Notes: a model not told the origin generated them from the letters alone. Shown: positions 36,744 to 48,216, numbered from the stretch's first letter. The stretch: 64,000 bases of DNA from Frankia sp. AgB1.9 (GCF_016786355.1 NZ_JADWYX010000023.1:1-64000), one strand, 5' to 3'. A program made the numbers and translations.

Positions 36744-36865
36744 GGACCTACCTTCGCTGACAACTGCCGTCCGAGTCAAGCGCCCACCCGGATCCGGCCG
36801 CAAGGGGAAGTGTTGGGCATGCGACGGCGCAGGCGGGGCCGGAGCTGGGTTACTGTGTTGAGGCC
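36744..36865. promoter_or_regulatory. divergent promoter region of ilvB and leuA leaders
   Basis: Only ~120 bp separate the starts of the two leader peptides, so both promoters must lie here, back to back or overlapping. TTACTGT (36850-36856) could be the -10 of the leuA side, but no confident -35/-10 pair can be assigned by eye. Confidence 0.45.
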
Positions 36866-38843
<1,978 letters not shown>

Positions 38844-38857
38844 CCGCACAGCAGCGC

Positions 38858-38905
38858 GGCTGTGGCCGCCGTGACCGGTTCCGACCGGCAACGGCGGCCA
38901 CAGCC
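38858..38905 (+). terminator. terminator hairpin after leuA
   Basis: GGCTGTGGCCGCCGT (38858-38872) pairs perfectly with ACGGCGGCCACAGCC (38891-38905), with a small CCGG/CCGG stem inside the loop. A 15-bp GC-rich stem directly after leuA; no T-run. Confidence 0.75.
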
Positions 38906-39066
38906 AGTTCCGGGCCCGGACGCAGACCTCCACCTAGGCGCTCGATCAACGGGCGTCTGGACATGAGCCTTCTGCCGGCGAGCGACCGTCGGTGTAGCCA
39001 GGAGCACTGTTGGGCCGCTGCGGCGTCCGGCCGGCTGTCCGGGCGCCGCCGGTAAAGTCGGCTGCT

Positions 39067-40098
39067 ATGAAGCTTGCGGTTATCGGTGGTGACGGGATCG
39101 GCCCCGAGGTGGTCGCTGAGGGGCTACGGGTCCTGCGCGCCGTGCACGACAAGGTGGAGACCACCGAGTACGACCTCGGCGCGCGTCGCTGGCACGAGAC
39201 CGGCGAGACGCTGCCCGACACAGTCCTCGACGAGCTGCGCGGGCACGACGCGATCCTGCTGGGGGCGGTCGGCGACCCGAACGTGCCGAGCGGCGTCCTG
39301 GAGCGCGGCCTGCTGCTGCGGCTGCGGTTCGAGCTCGACCACCACGTGAACCTGCGCCCAGTGAAGCTCTACCCGGGGGTCACCTCGCCGCTGGCTGGCG
39401 ACCCGACGATCGACATGATCGTGGTCCGGGAGGGCACCGAGGGGCCGTACGCCGGCGCCGGTGGCGTGCTGCGCAAGGGCACGCCGCACGAGATCGCCAC
39501 CGAGGAGAGCATCAACACCCGGTTCGGCGTCGAGCGGGTCGTGCGGGACGCGTTCGCCCGGGCGCAGCGCCGGCCGCGCCGCAAGCTCACCCTCGTGCAC
39601 AAGAACAACGTGCTGACGAAGGCCGGCGACCTGTGGTCGCGGACCGTGACCGAGGTCGCGGCCGAGTTCCCGGAGATCACCGTCGAGTACCAGCACGCCG
39701 ACGCGGCCAGCATGTTCTTCATCACCGACCCGGGCCGGTTCGACGTGGTCGTCACCGACAACCTGTTCGGCGACATCATCACCGACATCGGCGCCGCGGT
39801 CACCGGCGGCATCGGCCTGGCCGCCTCCGGCAACCTCGACCCGTCCGGCGCGCACCCGAGCATGTTCGAGCCGGTCCACGGCAGCGCTCCCGACATCGCC
39901 GGCAAGGGCGTGGCCGACCCGACCGCGACCGTCGCGTCGGTCGCGATGCTGCTCGACCACCTGGGCCTGTCCGGCGAGGCGGCCAAGGTCGAGAAGGCGG
40001 TCGCCGGTTCGCTGGCCGCCCGCGCCGCGTCCGCCGGCCAGCCGCTGTCGACCCGCGAGGTCGGCGAGGACCTGGCCCAGCGCGCCGTCGCCAACTGA
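39067..40098 (+). CDS. leuB: 3-isopropylmalate dehydrogenase
   Basis: A 343-residue NAD-dependent decarboxylating dehydrogenase of leucine synthesis. It has the N-terminal [21 protein letters not shown], the substrate/metal region [12 protein letters not shown], and [15 protein letters not shown]. The conserved [20 protein letters not shown] and a C-terminal [14 protein letters not shown] loop follow. The length and sequence match the actinobacterial LeuB type. The ATG at 39067 is clear. leuC and leuD are not in the window. Confidence 0.96.
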   Translation: MKLAVIGGDGIGPEVVAEGLRVLRAVHDKVETTEYDLGARRWHETGETLPDTVLDELRGHDAILLGAVGDPNVPSGVLERGLLLRLRFELDHHVNLRPVKLYPGVTSPLAGDPTIDMIVVREGTEGPYAGAGGVLRKGTPHEIATEESINTRFGVERVVRDAFARAQRRPRRKLTLVHKNNVLTKAGDLWSRTVTEVAAEFPEITVEYQHADAASMFFITDPGRFDVVVTDNLFGDIITDIGAAVTGGIGLAASGNLDPSGAHPSMFEPVHGSAPDIAGKGVADPTATVASVAMLLDHLGLSGEAAKVEKAVAGSLAARAASAGQPLSTREVGEDLAQRAVAN

Positions 40099-40169
40099 TC
40101 TCGGCCCTGGACCCGGGTCAGCTGAGACCGACCTGACAGTGCGGCCCGCCGGCGCCGAGCTTGTTGCTC

Positions 40170-40210
40170 GGGGGGGGCCGGCGGGCGGGCGGCCCCCCCC
40201 CCCCCCCCCC
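40170..40210. repeat. G8 and C18 homopolymer runs before cysS
   Basis: A run of eight G (40170-40177) and a run of 18 C (40193-40210) lie 20-60 bp upstream of the cysS ATG. Between them is GC-only sequence that can pair with itself. The C-run length could vary by slippage or be uncertain in the assembly. Confidence 0.85.
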
Positions 40211-40229
40211 AGCGCCGTACTCTTGACAG

Positions 40230-41756
40230 ATGAGCCTGCACCTATACGACACGCGTACGCGGCGCGTGCGGCTTTTTGAGCCGCTGCGCCCCGGCCACGT
40301 GGGCGTCTACGTGTGTGGGCCGACGGTTCAGTCCGCTCCCCACGTCGGCCATCTGCGTTCGGCGGTCGCGTTCGACCTGCTGCGACGCTGGCTGCTCGCG
40401 TCCGGCTACGCCGTCACCTACGTGCAGAACGTCACGGACATCGACGACAAGATCATCGTCAACGCGGAGCGGGAAGGCGTCTCGGTCTGGGAGCTCGCGA
40501 CCCGCGAGACCAGGTCGTTCGACGACGCCTACCGGGCCGTCGGCATCCTGCCGCCGACGATCCAGCCCCGGGCCACCGGCCACATCCCGGAGATGTTCGC
40601 CCTGATCGCCGACCTGATCGCGGCGGGCTACGCCTACGAGGGCAGCGGCTCGGTGTGGTTCCGGGTCGGCCGGTTCGGCGACTACGGCGCCCTCTCCAAC
40701 CAGCGGCCCGACGCCATGCAGGCCTCGGCGGAGGCCGAGGCCGGCAAGGAGGACCCGCGCGACTTCGCGCTGTGGAAAGCGGTGAAGCCGGGCGAGCCGG
40801 CCTGGGACTCGCCGTGGGGCTCCGGCCGGCCCGGCTGGCATCTCGAGTGCTCGGCGATGGCCGGGAAGTACCTGGGCGACGTCTTCGATATCCACGGCGG
40901 CGGTCTGGACCTCGTCTTCCCGCATCACGAGAACGAGCGGGCGCAGACGGTCTGCGCCTCCGCGGCCCGGTCCCACGACGGGGCCGGCGAGCCGGAGATG
41001 GCCCGGTACTGGATGCACGCCGGGCTGCTGACCACCGGTGGCACCAAGATGTCGAAGTCGCTGGGCAATTCGTTCTTCGTCACCGACGCGCTGTCCCAGG
41101 TGCGCCCCCAGGTACTGCGCTACCACCTGTTGTCGGCGCACTACCGCTCGTCGCTGGAGTACAGCCCCGACGCGCTCACCGAGTCCGCCGCCGCGTACGG
41201 CCGGGTGGAGACCTTCGTCCGCAACGCCCTGGACATCCTCGGTAGCCCGGAGGAGGCCGCTTCACTCGCCGCGGAGGCGCCCCCCGCGGCTGCGCCGCGC
41301 TCGGCCAAGGGGCGAGGGAAGAACCGGCCAGCGGGCCGGCCCGCTGCCGGCGCGGCCCCGGCTGTCGTGGCGTCCCCGGCGGCTGCCTGGGCGGCCTTCT
41401 CCGCCGCGCTGGACGACGACCTCGGCGTCAGCCGTGCGCTCGCCGCGCTGTTCGGCGCCGTGGCCGAGGGGAACCTCGTGCTGTCGAAGACCCACAGAGG
41501 GGAACTCGCCGGCTGGCTGGTCGTCGTGCGCCGGATGCTGACCGTCCTCGGGCTCGACCCGGTGACGCAGTGGCCGGCCGCCGGTGGCCAGGTGCGTGCG
41601 GCGCTGGACGGCGTCATGGAGATCGTGCGGGACCTGCGCTCGTCGGCCCGGGCCCGCCTCGACTACACCGAGGCCGACTCGATCCGCGACCGCCTGCGCG
41701 ACGCCGGCGTCATCGTCGACGACACCGGTGAGGGCCAACGCTGGCACCTCGCTTAA
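40230..41756 (+). CDS. cysS: cysteinyl-tRNA synthetase
   Basis: A 508-residue class I aminoacyl-tRNA synthetase. It has the HIGH-type motif APHVGHLRS, the zinc-site Cys in VYVCGPTV plus WHLECSAM and HHENERAQ, and the KMSKS loop (KMSKSLGN). The C-terminal helical domain contains an Ala/Pro/Arg-rich insertion (about residues 345-375) not needed by the fold. The ATG at 40230 is the family start. A perfect bidirectional terminator overlaps its stop. Confidence 0.97.
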   Translation: MSLHLYDTRTRRVRLFEPLRPGHVGVYVCGPTVQSAPHVGHLRSAVAFDLLRRWLLASGYAVTYVQNVTDIDDKIIVNAEREGVSVWELATRETRSFDDAYRAVGILPPTIQPRATGHIPEMFALIADLIAAGYAYEGSGSVWFRVGRFGDYGALSNQRPDAMQASAEAEAGKEDPRDFALWKAVKPGEPAWDSPWGSGRPGWHLECSAMAGKYLGDVFDIHGGGLDLVFPHHENERAQTVCASAARSHDGAGEPEMARYWMHAGLLTTGGTKMSKSLGNSFFVTDALSQVRPQVLRYHLLSAHYRSSLEYSPDALTESAAAYGRVETFVRNALDILGSPEEAASLAAEAPPAAAPRSAKGRGKNRPAGRPAAGAAPAVVASPAAAWAAFSAALDDDLGVSRALAALFGAVAEGNLVLSKTHRGELAGWLVVVRRMLTVLGLDPVTQWPAAGGQVRAALDGVMEIVRDLRSSARARLDYTEADSIRDRLRDAGVIVDDTGEGQRWHLA

Positions 41757-41800
41757 AAGGTTGAGGCCTCCACCCAGCTGGGTGGAGGCCTCAACCTTTT
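41755..41800. terminator. bidirectional terminator between cysS and the FHA gene
   Basis: A 46-bp perfect palindrome: AAAAGGTTGAGGCCTCCACC (41755-41774) and its exact complement up to 41800. It has A4 at one end and T4 at the other and can terminate both converging genes. Its first two bases overlap the cysS stop codon. Confidence 0.92.
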
Positions 41801-41809
41801 GGTTCGGCT

Positions 41810-43159
41810 CTAGCGGGCGCGGATGGTGATGCGGGTCCAGGCGCCCAGGTAGACGCGGTCGCCGTCCTGCAGCGGGACCGGCCCATGGGGCTCGATCGGC
41901 TCCGGCTCGTCGTTCAGCCGGGTGCCGTTGGTCGAGCCCGGGTCCAGCAGCGCGTAGCCGCCGTCAGGCTGCCGCTCGAAGACCGCATGCGCGCGCGAAA
42001 TACCCGGGTCCTCCGGGGCGCCCGACAGGTCGATCTCCGGGTGGATGCCGCGGGACTCGCTGCGCCGGCCGACCAGCAGCCGCGGCCCGGACAGCGGGAA
42101 CACCCGGCGCGGGTAGAACGACGGGAACGGGACCCGGTGGTCGTCGCCGCTGTCGTAGTAGTCCCGCTCGGCCTCGACGACGGCCTCCCAGGTGGTCGCG
42201 ACCGGTGCGCCGCCCCCACCGTTCCAGTTGGCCGCGTTCCCGGTGATGACCGGCTCGCCGTAGCCGCCGTCGACCGGCGGGTCGGTCTGGCGACGGCCGG
42301 TCCCGGTCGGGCCGGGGCCCGGCATGTGACCAGTGGTGAAGTCCAGGCCGCAGTTCTCGCAGAACCGAGCGCCGGGCTCGTAGTAGGCGCGGCAGTTCGG
42401 GCACTGCGGGTACCGGCCGGCCGCGCGGTCGCCTCGGGCGCCCCCTCGGTCGGCCACGCCCAGTGGGTCGGAGTCGTAGCCCTGGCCGCCGCGTCCGCCG
42501 TCGGCGACCGCCGCGTCCCTGCCGCCGCGCCCGCCGCCGTAGCCGTCACGGTCGCCGCGCGCGTAGGCGGTCTCGCCAGCGTCCCGGCCGTACTGGTCGC
42601 CGCCACGGCCGCCGAAGTCGTCCCGGCCGCCGCGCGATGACTGGTAACCGTCGGCATCGGCGGGAGCACCGCGCCCACCGCCGTCCCGGCCGCCACGGCC
42701 ATAGCCGCCGTCCGGGTCGTCCCGCCCGCCGCGAGCTCCGCCGGCCTCCCGGCCCTCGAAGCCCTCGGCGGCGCGGCCATCCCGGCCGCCGCCCCGAGAC
42801 GACCCGTAGCCGCTCTGGTCGTAGGACTCGGCGCCATAGGACGACCGCGCCGGGCGGTCGTCATAGCCGGCTCCGAAACCGCTGTCGTACTGCTGCTCCC
42901 CGCCGTACGGGTCGCCGCCGCGCGGCGTACCGCGACCGGCTGGCTCACCCCCGCGACGGATGCCTAGGGGGTCGTACCCGGCACCAGTGCCACCGCTGCC
43001 GCCGCCGCGACCCGAGCCGCCCCCGTAGGAGCCGACGGGCGCGCCACGGTCGTCAGACCGGTAGCCGTAACTGTCCTGACCACTCGTGATGCGGAGGCCG
43101 CACTGATCGCAGTAGTCGGGATCCTGGGACAGGTGCCCCTCCGGGCAGCGTGCGCTCAC
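41810..43159 (-). CDS. FHA-domain protein with zinc ribbons and Gly/Arg-rich middle
   Basis: A 449-residue protein. The N-terminus has a short zinc ribbon (CPEGHLSQDPDYCDQCG). Residues ~25-245 are low complexity, rich in Gly, Arg, Asp, Tyr and Ser (SYGGGSGRGGGSGG, GRGGDQYGRD), a disordered region. A second ribbon (CPNCRAYYEPGARFCENCG) and a C-terminal FHA domain follow (LVGRRSES ... ISRAHAVFERQ ... DPGSTNGTRLND). FHA domains bind phosphothreonine. Together with the PP2C gene upstream on the same strand, this suggests a Ser/Thr phosphosignalling module whose kinase is elsewhere. Confidence 0.88.
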   Translation of the reverse strand: MSARCPEGHLSQDPDYCDQCGLRITSGQDSYGYRSDDRGAPVGSYGGGSGRGGGSGGTGAGYDPLGIRRGGEPAGRGTPRGGDPYGGEQQYDSGFGAGYDDRPARSSYGAESYDQSGYGSSRGGGRDGRAAEGFEGREAGGARGGRDDPDGGYGRGGRDGGGRGAPADADGYQSSRGGRDDFGGRGGDQYGRDAGETAYARGDRDGYGGGRGGRDAAVADGGRGGQGYDSDPLGVADRGGARGDRAAGRYPQCPNCRAYYEPGARFCENCGLDFTTGHMPGPGPTGTGRRQTDPPVDGGYGEPVITGNAANWNGGGGAPVATTWEAVVEAERDYYDSGDDHRVPFPSFYPRRVFPLSGPRLLVGRRSESRGIHPEIDLSGAPEDPGISRAHAVFERQPDGGYALLDPGSTNGTRLNDEPEPIEPHGPVPLQDGDRVYLGAWTRITIRAR

Positions 43160-43469
43160 CTGATCACCTTCACCCGGACGGTCCTGGCCGGCCCTGCGAC
43201 GGGAAGGCCCCCGTCACTCTGGCCGACCTCGATTCCTCTGACGAACCGTACCCGTTGTTGGATTGTCGATCTGCACCGGCATCTGTAGTAGCCGACGGGT
43301 TGCCTTGTTGCCCGCTGAGATGTCATAGCCCCCGCAGGCCTTGTGACGGACGCCGCCAGGTCAGCCGCGGGGACGGCCTCTAGTGTCGCAGTGGCCTTCC
43401 GGCGACCAACACTGGCCCACCCATGCTCACCCGCACAGCCGGGCAGGTGACCTCCGGGTGACTGGCCTC
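43160..43469 (-). other. intergenic region between PP2C and FHA genes
   Basis: 310 bp between two genes on the same strand. I see no gene, strong hairpin or repeat. The promoter of the FHA gene may lie here, which would mean the pair is not strictly one operon. Confidence 0.5.
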
Positions 43470-44744
43470 TCAACGGTCCACGCGTGCCGCGATCACGGTG
43501 ATGTTGTCGTGCCCACCCTGGTCGATCGCGAACTCGATGAGGTGGCGCCCGACCTCGACGGCCGTCGCGTCCGGTGGCAGCTGGTTGACGATGGCCGCCA
43601 TGACGTCGGGCCGGGACGCGTAGTTCCACAGCCCGTCGCTGCAGACCAGGATCGTCGCGGGCGCCTCGATCGGGAAGACGGCCGTGTGCGGGGCCACGTC
43701 CTCGGCGTCGCCGCCGAGCCAACGGGTCAACGTGTGCGCCCTGCGGTGGGTCTCGGCCTCGGACGCCGGGATGAGGCCGGCGCGGGCCGCCTCCGCCGCC
43801 CAGGTGTCGTCCGCGGACAGCCGCTCCGACCAGCGTGGGCCCAGCAGGTACACCCGGCTGTCGCCGACCCAGCCGATGGTCACCGTCCGGGGGCCGCCCG
43901 CGACCGGCGGCGAGATGATGGCCGCGGCGATCGTGCACGACGGTGCCATCCGGCCCTCCGCCGCGCTGAGCTGGGCGATCATGTCCTGGGCCGCGTGCAC
44001 CGCGTGGTGCAGCGCCAGCTCCGCCTCTTCCGGGCCGAAGCCGCCGACCACCGTGGCCGGCAGCGTCACCGGGTCGTGGTAGTCGTCCTCGTCGCCCGGC
44101 TCCAGGACGTCGAGCACGTCACCAGGCCGGCCGACCGGGACCGCCCGCCCGGGGCCGGGCGCGCGCGGGGCGGGGGCGAGGAGCGTGCTCGCCGGGGCGG
44201 CGGCGGCGGCGGACGCCTCGCCGGAGCCCGGCGTCGTCGACACGCCGTCGCAGACGACGGCGATCATCGTCCCGAACACCTCGGCGACGCCCATGGCGTC
44301 CTCGTTGGTGGCGTGCCGCACGCCGCGGTCGCAGACCCCGGCGATCTGGCCGAGGTCCTTCTCCCGGTGATCCGAGTCGCCGCTGACCACTGATGGGCCC
44401 TGCAGCGCGAAGCCGCAGGAGTCGCAGTACCGCGCGTCGCCGTAGAGGACGACGGCGCAGCGCGGGCAGCGGTTCGTGCGCTCGTCGATCAGGGACCGTC
44501 CTCTCTCCGGCACGCCGCGTTCAGGCAGGTCGTAGCCGGACCCGCCGTCGTAACCGGACCCGCCGTGATAGCCGGATCCGCCGACGTCGTAGCTTCCAGC
44601 GGCGTCGTGCTCCACGGTCATCCCGTTCTCAATCGGCGGACCAGGCGCCGCTCCGGGGCCCACCGCGACTCGCGGTGTGGCTGCCCGGGGCGCGGCGAGC
44701 AGGAGTTCCCGGCCCGGCGTCCCATACGTCGACTCTCTTGGCAT
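43470..44744 (-). CDS. PP2C-family Ser/Thr protein phosphatase with zinc ribbon
   Basis: A 424-residue protein. A Gly/Tyr/Ser-rich N-terminus is followed by a zinc ribbon (CPRCAVVLYGDARYCDSCG, near residues 90-115) and a PP2C catalytic domain. Metal-binding motifs are TNEDAMG, VVCDGVST, WVGDSRVYLLG, LVCSDGLWN and GGHDNITVIAARV. A Gly/Ala/Pro-rich insertion interrupts the domain after VCDGVST. The start is uncertain: ATG at 44744 or ATG at 44621. It would dephosphorylate partners in a kinase/FHA pathway with the neighbouring FHA protein. Confidence 0.88.
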   Translation of the reverse strand: MPRESTYGTPGRELLLAAPRAATPRVAVGPGAAPGPPIENGMTVEHDAAGSYDVGGSGYHGGSGYDGGSGYDLPERGVPERGRSLIDERTNRCPRCAVVLYGDARYCDSCGFALQGPSVVSGDSDHREKDLGQIAGVCDRGVRHATNEDAMGVAEVFGTMIAVVCDGVSTTPGSGEASAAAAAPASTLLAPAPRAPGPGRAVPVGRPGDVLDVLEPGDEDDYHDPVTLPATVVGGFGPEEAELALHHAVHAAQDMIAQLSAAEGRMAPSCTIAAAIISPPVAGGPRTVTIGWVGDSRVYLLGPRWSERLSADDTWAAEAARAGLIPASEAETHRRAHTLTRWLGGDAEDVAPHTAVFPIEAPATILVCSDGLWNYASRPDVMAAIVNQLPPDATAVEVGRHLIEFAIDQGGHDNITVIAARVDR

Positions 44745-45286
44745 CTCACGGTCGGGAGTTCCAGCGCGCAGATGCCGCGCGGCCGGGCGGGGGATGGCAA
44801 AGCCGTCGGCGGCCGGCCCCCGCCGCGGCCAGACGGCGTGCGCGCCACCATTGTCGTGCCTCCCGACCGTCGCGGTTGATCCGGCGTCTCTCCGACCAGC
44901 CCGGGGAGCCGGGGCAGTCAGGGGAGAATCTTCGCAGCATAGGCCCAGGTCCGTCGATGGCCGCGATCAACCGGCGGGAATCCGTTGATGCAAGCGCGGT
45001 CTCGTTCCGCTTCCCGGTGCAGTCACGCTCGTTCGTGCGCCCACGGACACGTGCGCTGTGGACGGACGGTGGGCCCGCGGGCCGCGCTGGCATGTCGCCA
45101 ATGATTACTGATCGTGGCGGAGATAGGCAATTTCTCCGGTATGCCCCGGGCCACGGCGCCGCGCGAGGCCGGACGCCGGCCGCCCGAGGGCGGCCGGCGC
45201 GGATCGCGGGCCCGGCCGGGGCGGCCCGGATGACCGGCCGGGTAGCCTTGTGATTTCTAGGCTTGACGACGAAGGGTGACCCGACG
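44745..45286. other. divergent intergenic region between PP2C gene and rlmB
   Basis: About 540 bp. Open frames here show no family resemblance and no good starts. A short inverted repeat CGGTTGATC/GATCAACCG lies near 44872 and 44967, and an AT-richer stretch near 45105-45140 precedes a GC-rich palindromic segment (GCCGGCCGCC...GGCGGCCGGC, 45176-45201). Both divergent promoters should be here, but none is assigned. Confidence 0.45.
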
Positions 45287-46534
45287 ATGGCGACGGCACG
45301 GCGGGGTGGGGGAGGCGTGGCGCGCGGCGGCCAGGGCGGCCGGGCGGCGAAGGCCGGCTCGCACCGCAAGGGCGCGTCGGCCGGAAGCGGTGGCCAGCGG
45401 CGCAGGGCTCTGGAGGGCAAGGGCGCGACGCCGCCAGCCGAGATGCGCAAGGGCCATCCGGCGCAGCGCCGCGCGAACGCCGCGGCGCGGTCCGAGGGCA
45501 CGAGCACCCGTGCCGGGTCGACCGCGCGGCCGGCCGGCGCCCGCGACGGTGGTCCGACGCGGGCGGGCCACACCGGTCAGCGTGACGGGGCTCCGACGCG
45601 TGCGGGCAACGCCGGTCAGCGTGACGGCGCTCCGACGCGGGCCGGCCACACCGGTCAGCGTGACGGGGCTCCGACGCGTGCGGGCTACGCCGGTCCGCGT
45701 GACGCGGCTCCGCGGGCGGGCTACACCGGTCAGCGTGACGGGGCCACCACCACCGGGCGCGGCGGGCCAGCTGGCCGGCGCCCCGGGGAGACCGACGAAC
45801 TCGTCGTCGGGCGTAACGCGGTCGTCGAGGCGCTCCGGGCCGGTATCCCCGCCGCGACGCTGTACGTCGCCGGGGGACTCGAGTTCGACGAGCGGCTGAC
45901 CGAGGCCCGCAGGCTCGCCGGCCGTGCCGGCATGGCGGTCGTGGACATCGGTCGCTTCGAGCTGGACCGCATCTGCGGGGTGGCGCCGCACCAGGGGCTA
46001 GCGCTGGTGGTCCCGCCGTTCCGCTACGCGCACCCCGACGACCTGCTGGAGCGGGCGCGGGCGACCGACCCGGGCCTGCTGGTCGCGCTCGACGGGGTGA
46101 CCGACCCGCGCAACCTCGGCGCCGTCGTCCGCTCAGCTGCCGCGTTCGGAGCGCAGGGCGTCGTCGTGCCCGAGCGGCGCGCCGCGGGGATGACCGCCGC
46201 GGCCTGGAAGACCTCCGCTGGCGCCGCGGCGCGGCTGCCGGTGGCCCGGGCCACCAACCTGAACCGGACGCTGCGCTCCTACGCCGACGGCGGCCTGGTC
46301 GTCGTCGGGCTCGCCGCGAACGCGGACGTCAGCCTCGACGACCTGGCGGCCGCGACCGACCCGATCGTGCTCGTGATCGGCTCGGAGGGTCGTGGCCTGT
46401 CCCGGCTGGTCGGGGAGAACTGCGATCTGCTGGTCCGGATTCCGATGGCCGGAGAGGTCGAGTCGCTCAACGCGGGTGTCGCCGCCGGCGTAGCTCTCGC
46501 CGAGATCGCTCGCCGCCGCCGCCAGACGTCCTGA
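45287..46534 (+). CDS. rlmB: 23S rRNA (guanosine-2'-O)-methyltransferase RlmB-like (SpoU family)
   Basis: A 415-residue TrmH/SpoU-family protein. Residues ~165-415 hold the substrate-binding domain ([16 protein letters not shown]) and the trefoil-knot methyltransferase with [34 protein letters not shown] and [22 protein letters not shown]. The first ~160 residues form a basic, disordered extension rich in Arg, Gly and Ala that contains five 13-residue repeats. The ATG at 45287 has GAAGGG upstream. In many actinobacteria rlmB follows cysS directly; here the minus-strand FHA/PP2C pair lies between them. Confidence 0.92.
   Translation: MATARRGGGGVARGGQGGRAAKAGSHRKGASAGSGGQRRRALEGKGATPPAEMRKGHPAQRRANAAARSEGTSTRAGSTARPAGARDGGPTRAGHTGQRDGAPTRAGNAGQRDGAPTRAGHTGQRDGAPTRAGYAGPRDAAPRAGYTGQRDGATTTGRGGPAGRRPGETDELVVGRNAVVEALRAGIPAATLYVAGGLEFDERLTEARRLAGRAGMAVVDIGRFELDRICGVAPHQGLALVVPPFRYAHPDDLLERARATDPGLLVALDGVTDPRNLGAVVRSAAAFGAQGVVVPERRAAGMTAAAWKTSAGAAARLPVARATNLNRTLRSYADGGLVVVGLAANADVSLDDLAAATDPIVLVIGSEGRGLSRLVGENCDLLVRIPMAGEVESLNAGVAAGVALAEIARRRRQTS
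45563..45754 (+). repeat. 39-bp tandem repeats inside rlmB
   Basis: Five in-frame units of 39 bp (one of 36 bp) at 45563, 45602, 45641, 45680 and 45716, encoding [13 protein letters not shown]-type 13-mers. The first and third units are almost identical at DNA level. They lie in the disordered N-terminal extension of the methyltransferase. Confidence 0.9.
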
Positions 46535-46575
46535 CGTCGGCGGCGGCACGGCGGGTGCCGAACCGTGCCGGACGG

Positions 46576-46833
46576 TTAGGACCCGTTGTTCCAGCAGGGG
46601 TGGTGGGCGGCGCCGGAGGTGGCGTCGGCCTCCTGCTGAGCCGCGCTGAGGGTCATCACACCCGGGTTGGCGCCCGACTGGCAGGCGACGAGAGCCGAGA
46701 GCATGCGCGGCGCGGAGACGGCGGCACTGGCCGGTGTGGCCGCGGCCATGCCGGCGCTCACGCTGGCTACGACCGCCGAGGCGAGCACGGCCACGCGGGC
46801 CCGTCGACAGAGGCGTTTCATTGCACTGGACAC
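46576..46833 (-). CDS. small secreted protein with two cysteines
   Basis: An 85-residue protein with a Sec-type signal peptide (KRLCRRARVAVLASAVVASVSAGMAAATPASA) and a mature part of ~45 residues containing two Cys (VACQSGA and HHPCWNNGS), which may form a disulfide. The GTG at 46833 is preceded by AAAGGA; an ATG at 46821 is an alternative start. I do not recognise a family. It converges with rlmB. Confidence 0.7.
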   Translation of the reverse strand: MSSAMKRLCRRARVAVLASAVVASVSAGMAAATPASAAVSAPRMLSALVACQSGANPGVMTLSAAQQEADATSGAAHHPCWNNGS

Positions 46834-47301
46834 GAAGATTCCTTTCCACGGCTACAGGAATGCGCCGGCGATCCCGGCCCGCTGACCGCCCGCGGCTGGC
46901 GCGCGTAGCGCCTCTCACGGCCACGGCTGGCTCGGATCATGCGTACCCGCACCTCGGGGGAGCTGGGTGCCGAGCACCACGCGTCTCACGATGCCGGACG
47001 AATTCCGCCGGGCAAAACCAGAGGTCTGTGGTGACTCACATCACGTCATGGCGAACGGTTGATTCCCCACGTCGCCCTGGGGGAATAACCGGAATCCGGC
47101 GCGGACCGTGGCCGGGTGCTTTGTTTTCGCATTCCCGGCCACTGCCGGTGGTGGTCCCGATGGGCCATTCTCCGTGGCGCGCCGGCTCCGTCGCGCATTG
47201 TCGAAGAACGTGACAACCGTCATAGATCAATTGCCAATCCAGGGCTAATGCATTCGACCCGGGCAAATTGCCCGTTCGGTCTCGGTGGCCTGGTCGAGCG
47301 G
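46834..47301. other. intergenic region upstream of the small secreted protein
   Basis: About 470 bp without a credible gene. It holds the long leader of the minus-strand secreted protein. It includes a GTGA-N6-TCAC palindrome (listed separately) and several GC-rich short hairpins. I compared it with c-di-AMP riboswitches, which often precede secreted proteins, and found no convincing match. Confidence 0.45.
47031..47044. promoter_or_regulatory. possible CRP-like site
   Basis: GTGACTCACATCAC matches the half-sites GTGA and TCAC with a 6-bp spacer, the arrangement of Crp/Fnr operators, but lacks the outer T and A. It lies ~200 bp upstream of the small secreted protein gene. A chance match is quite possible. 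Confidence 0.3.
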
Positions 47302-48018
47302 TCAGGCGCCAGCCGCCGGCGGCTCGGCCACGCGGATGCGGACGCAGCGGAACTGGGCTGGCGCGTCCTCGAGCACCCGGCGGCGCGGGTCGGGGACTGT
47401 CAGGAACGGGTCGGCGACCAGCGATCGCAGCGGCGCGAGCCGTGCGTCCTGGAGAACCTGCCCGACCGCTCGCCGCTCGCCACCGACGATCACGGCGGCG
47501 AGCCCGGGGACCGCGGGCAGCAGCAACCCGGCGGCTGTGTCCGCGGCCGCGCCGAGCGCCACTCGGACCTGCCCCTCGCGGCGGCGGGCGAACCGCTGCT
47601 GCGACCAGCCGCCCGCGGAGCTGCGCCCGTGGACCTGCCGGGAGCCGACCTTCGAGGCCACCAGGCGCTCGCCTTCGAACACCCCGGCCGCATACCCGCC
47701 CAGCCGAACCAGCAGCACGCCGACCCGTCGCTCGACGCCAGCGTGCGCGGCCAGTGCCGCCCCGGGTGTCGCGCCCGGCTCGACGGTCAGGGGCGGAAGG
47801 GGGACCTGGCAGTCGGCGACGGCGCCGTCCGCGGCGGTGGCGATGATCGTCACCGGCGACATCGTCCAGGTCAGCGAACCGTGTCGCTCGGCGAACCGGT
47901 CCAGCCAGCCGGCCACCCGCTCGGGCGCGACGTTCACCCAGCGCCCGCCGCCGGCGGCGGGAAGTCCAGGGCTCACTGCCACATCTTGACCGACCAGCAC
48001 CAGGGCCGTGCCGGCCAC
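47302..48018 (-). CDS. acVLRF1-type peptidyl-tRNA hydrolase
   Basis: A 238-residue protein of the Vms1-like release factor 1 clade. The diagnostic stretch SKVGSRQVHGRSSAGGWSQQ, followed by RFARRREGQ, carries the conserved glycine-rich, Gln-containing catalytic loop in an eRF1-like fold. Family members free peptides from peptidyl-tRNA on stalled large ribosomal subunits. The start is uncertain: GTG at 48018 or a later GTG near residue 13, since similarity begins at WVNVAPERVAGWLDRFAERHG. Confidence 0.72.
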   Translation of the reverse strand: MAGTALVLVGQDVAVSPGLPAAGGGRWVNVAPERVAGWLDRFAERHGSLTWTMSPVTIIATAADGAVADCQVPLPPLTVEPGATPGAALAAHAGVERRVGVLLVRLGGYAAGVFEGERLVASKVGSRQVHGRSSAGGWSQQRFARRREGQVRVALGAAADTAAGLLLPAVPGLAAVIVGGERRAVGQVLQDARLAPLRSLVADPFLTVPDPRRRVLEDAPAQFRCVRIRVAEPPAAGA

Positions 48019-48216
48019 CTGCCTGGACCGCGACCTGTCAAGCTGTCGAATTGTCCTATTTTTGTGGTGGACGGGACTTTCGACTCATAGTCTTCGCCTG
48101 AAATCGCCACCGGATCACAGGGCGTCGGACGTCACGGGAACTGTCCCCTTTGGTCGCGCACCAGTCGAACGCTGAGGCGCACCACCCGCTCGACCGCGAC
48201 GCCGGGGCGGGGACGT

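Noticed and set aside
43150-43383. 77-codon plus-strand gene between the FHA and PP2C genes
   Set aside because: No start signal or similarity; codon use unlike neighbouring genes.
46834-47040. c-di-AMP (ydaO-type) riboswitch before the secreted protein
   Set aside because: Searched by eye for the conserved GAAUCC and GGGUGAA-type elements on the minus strand and did not find them in order.
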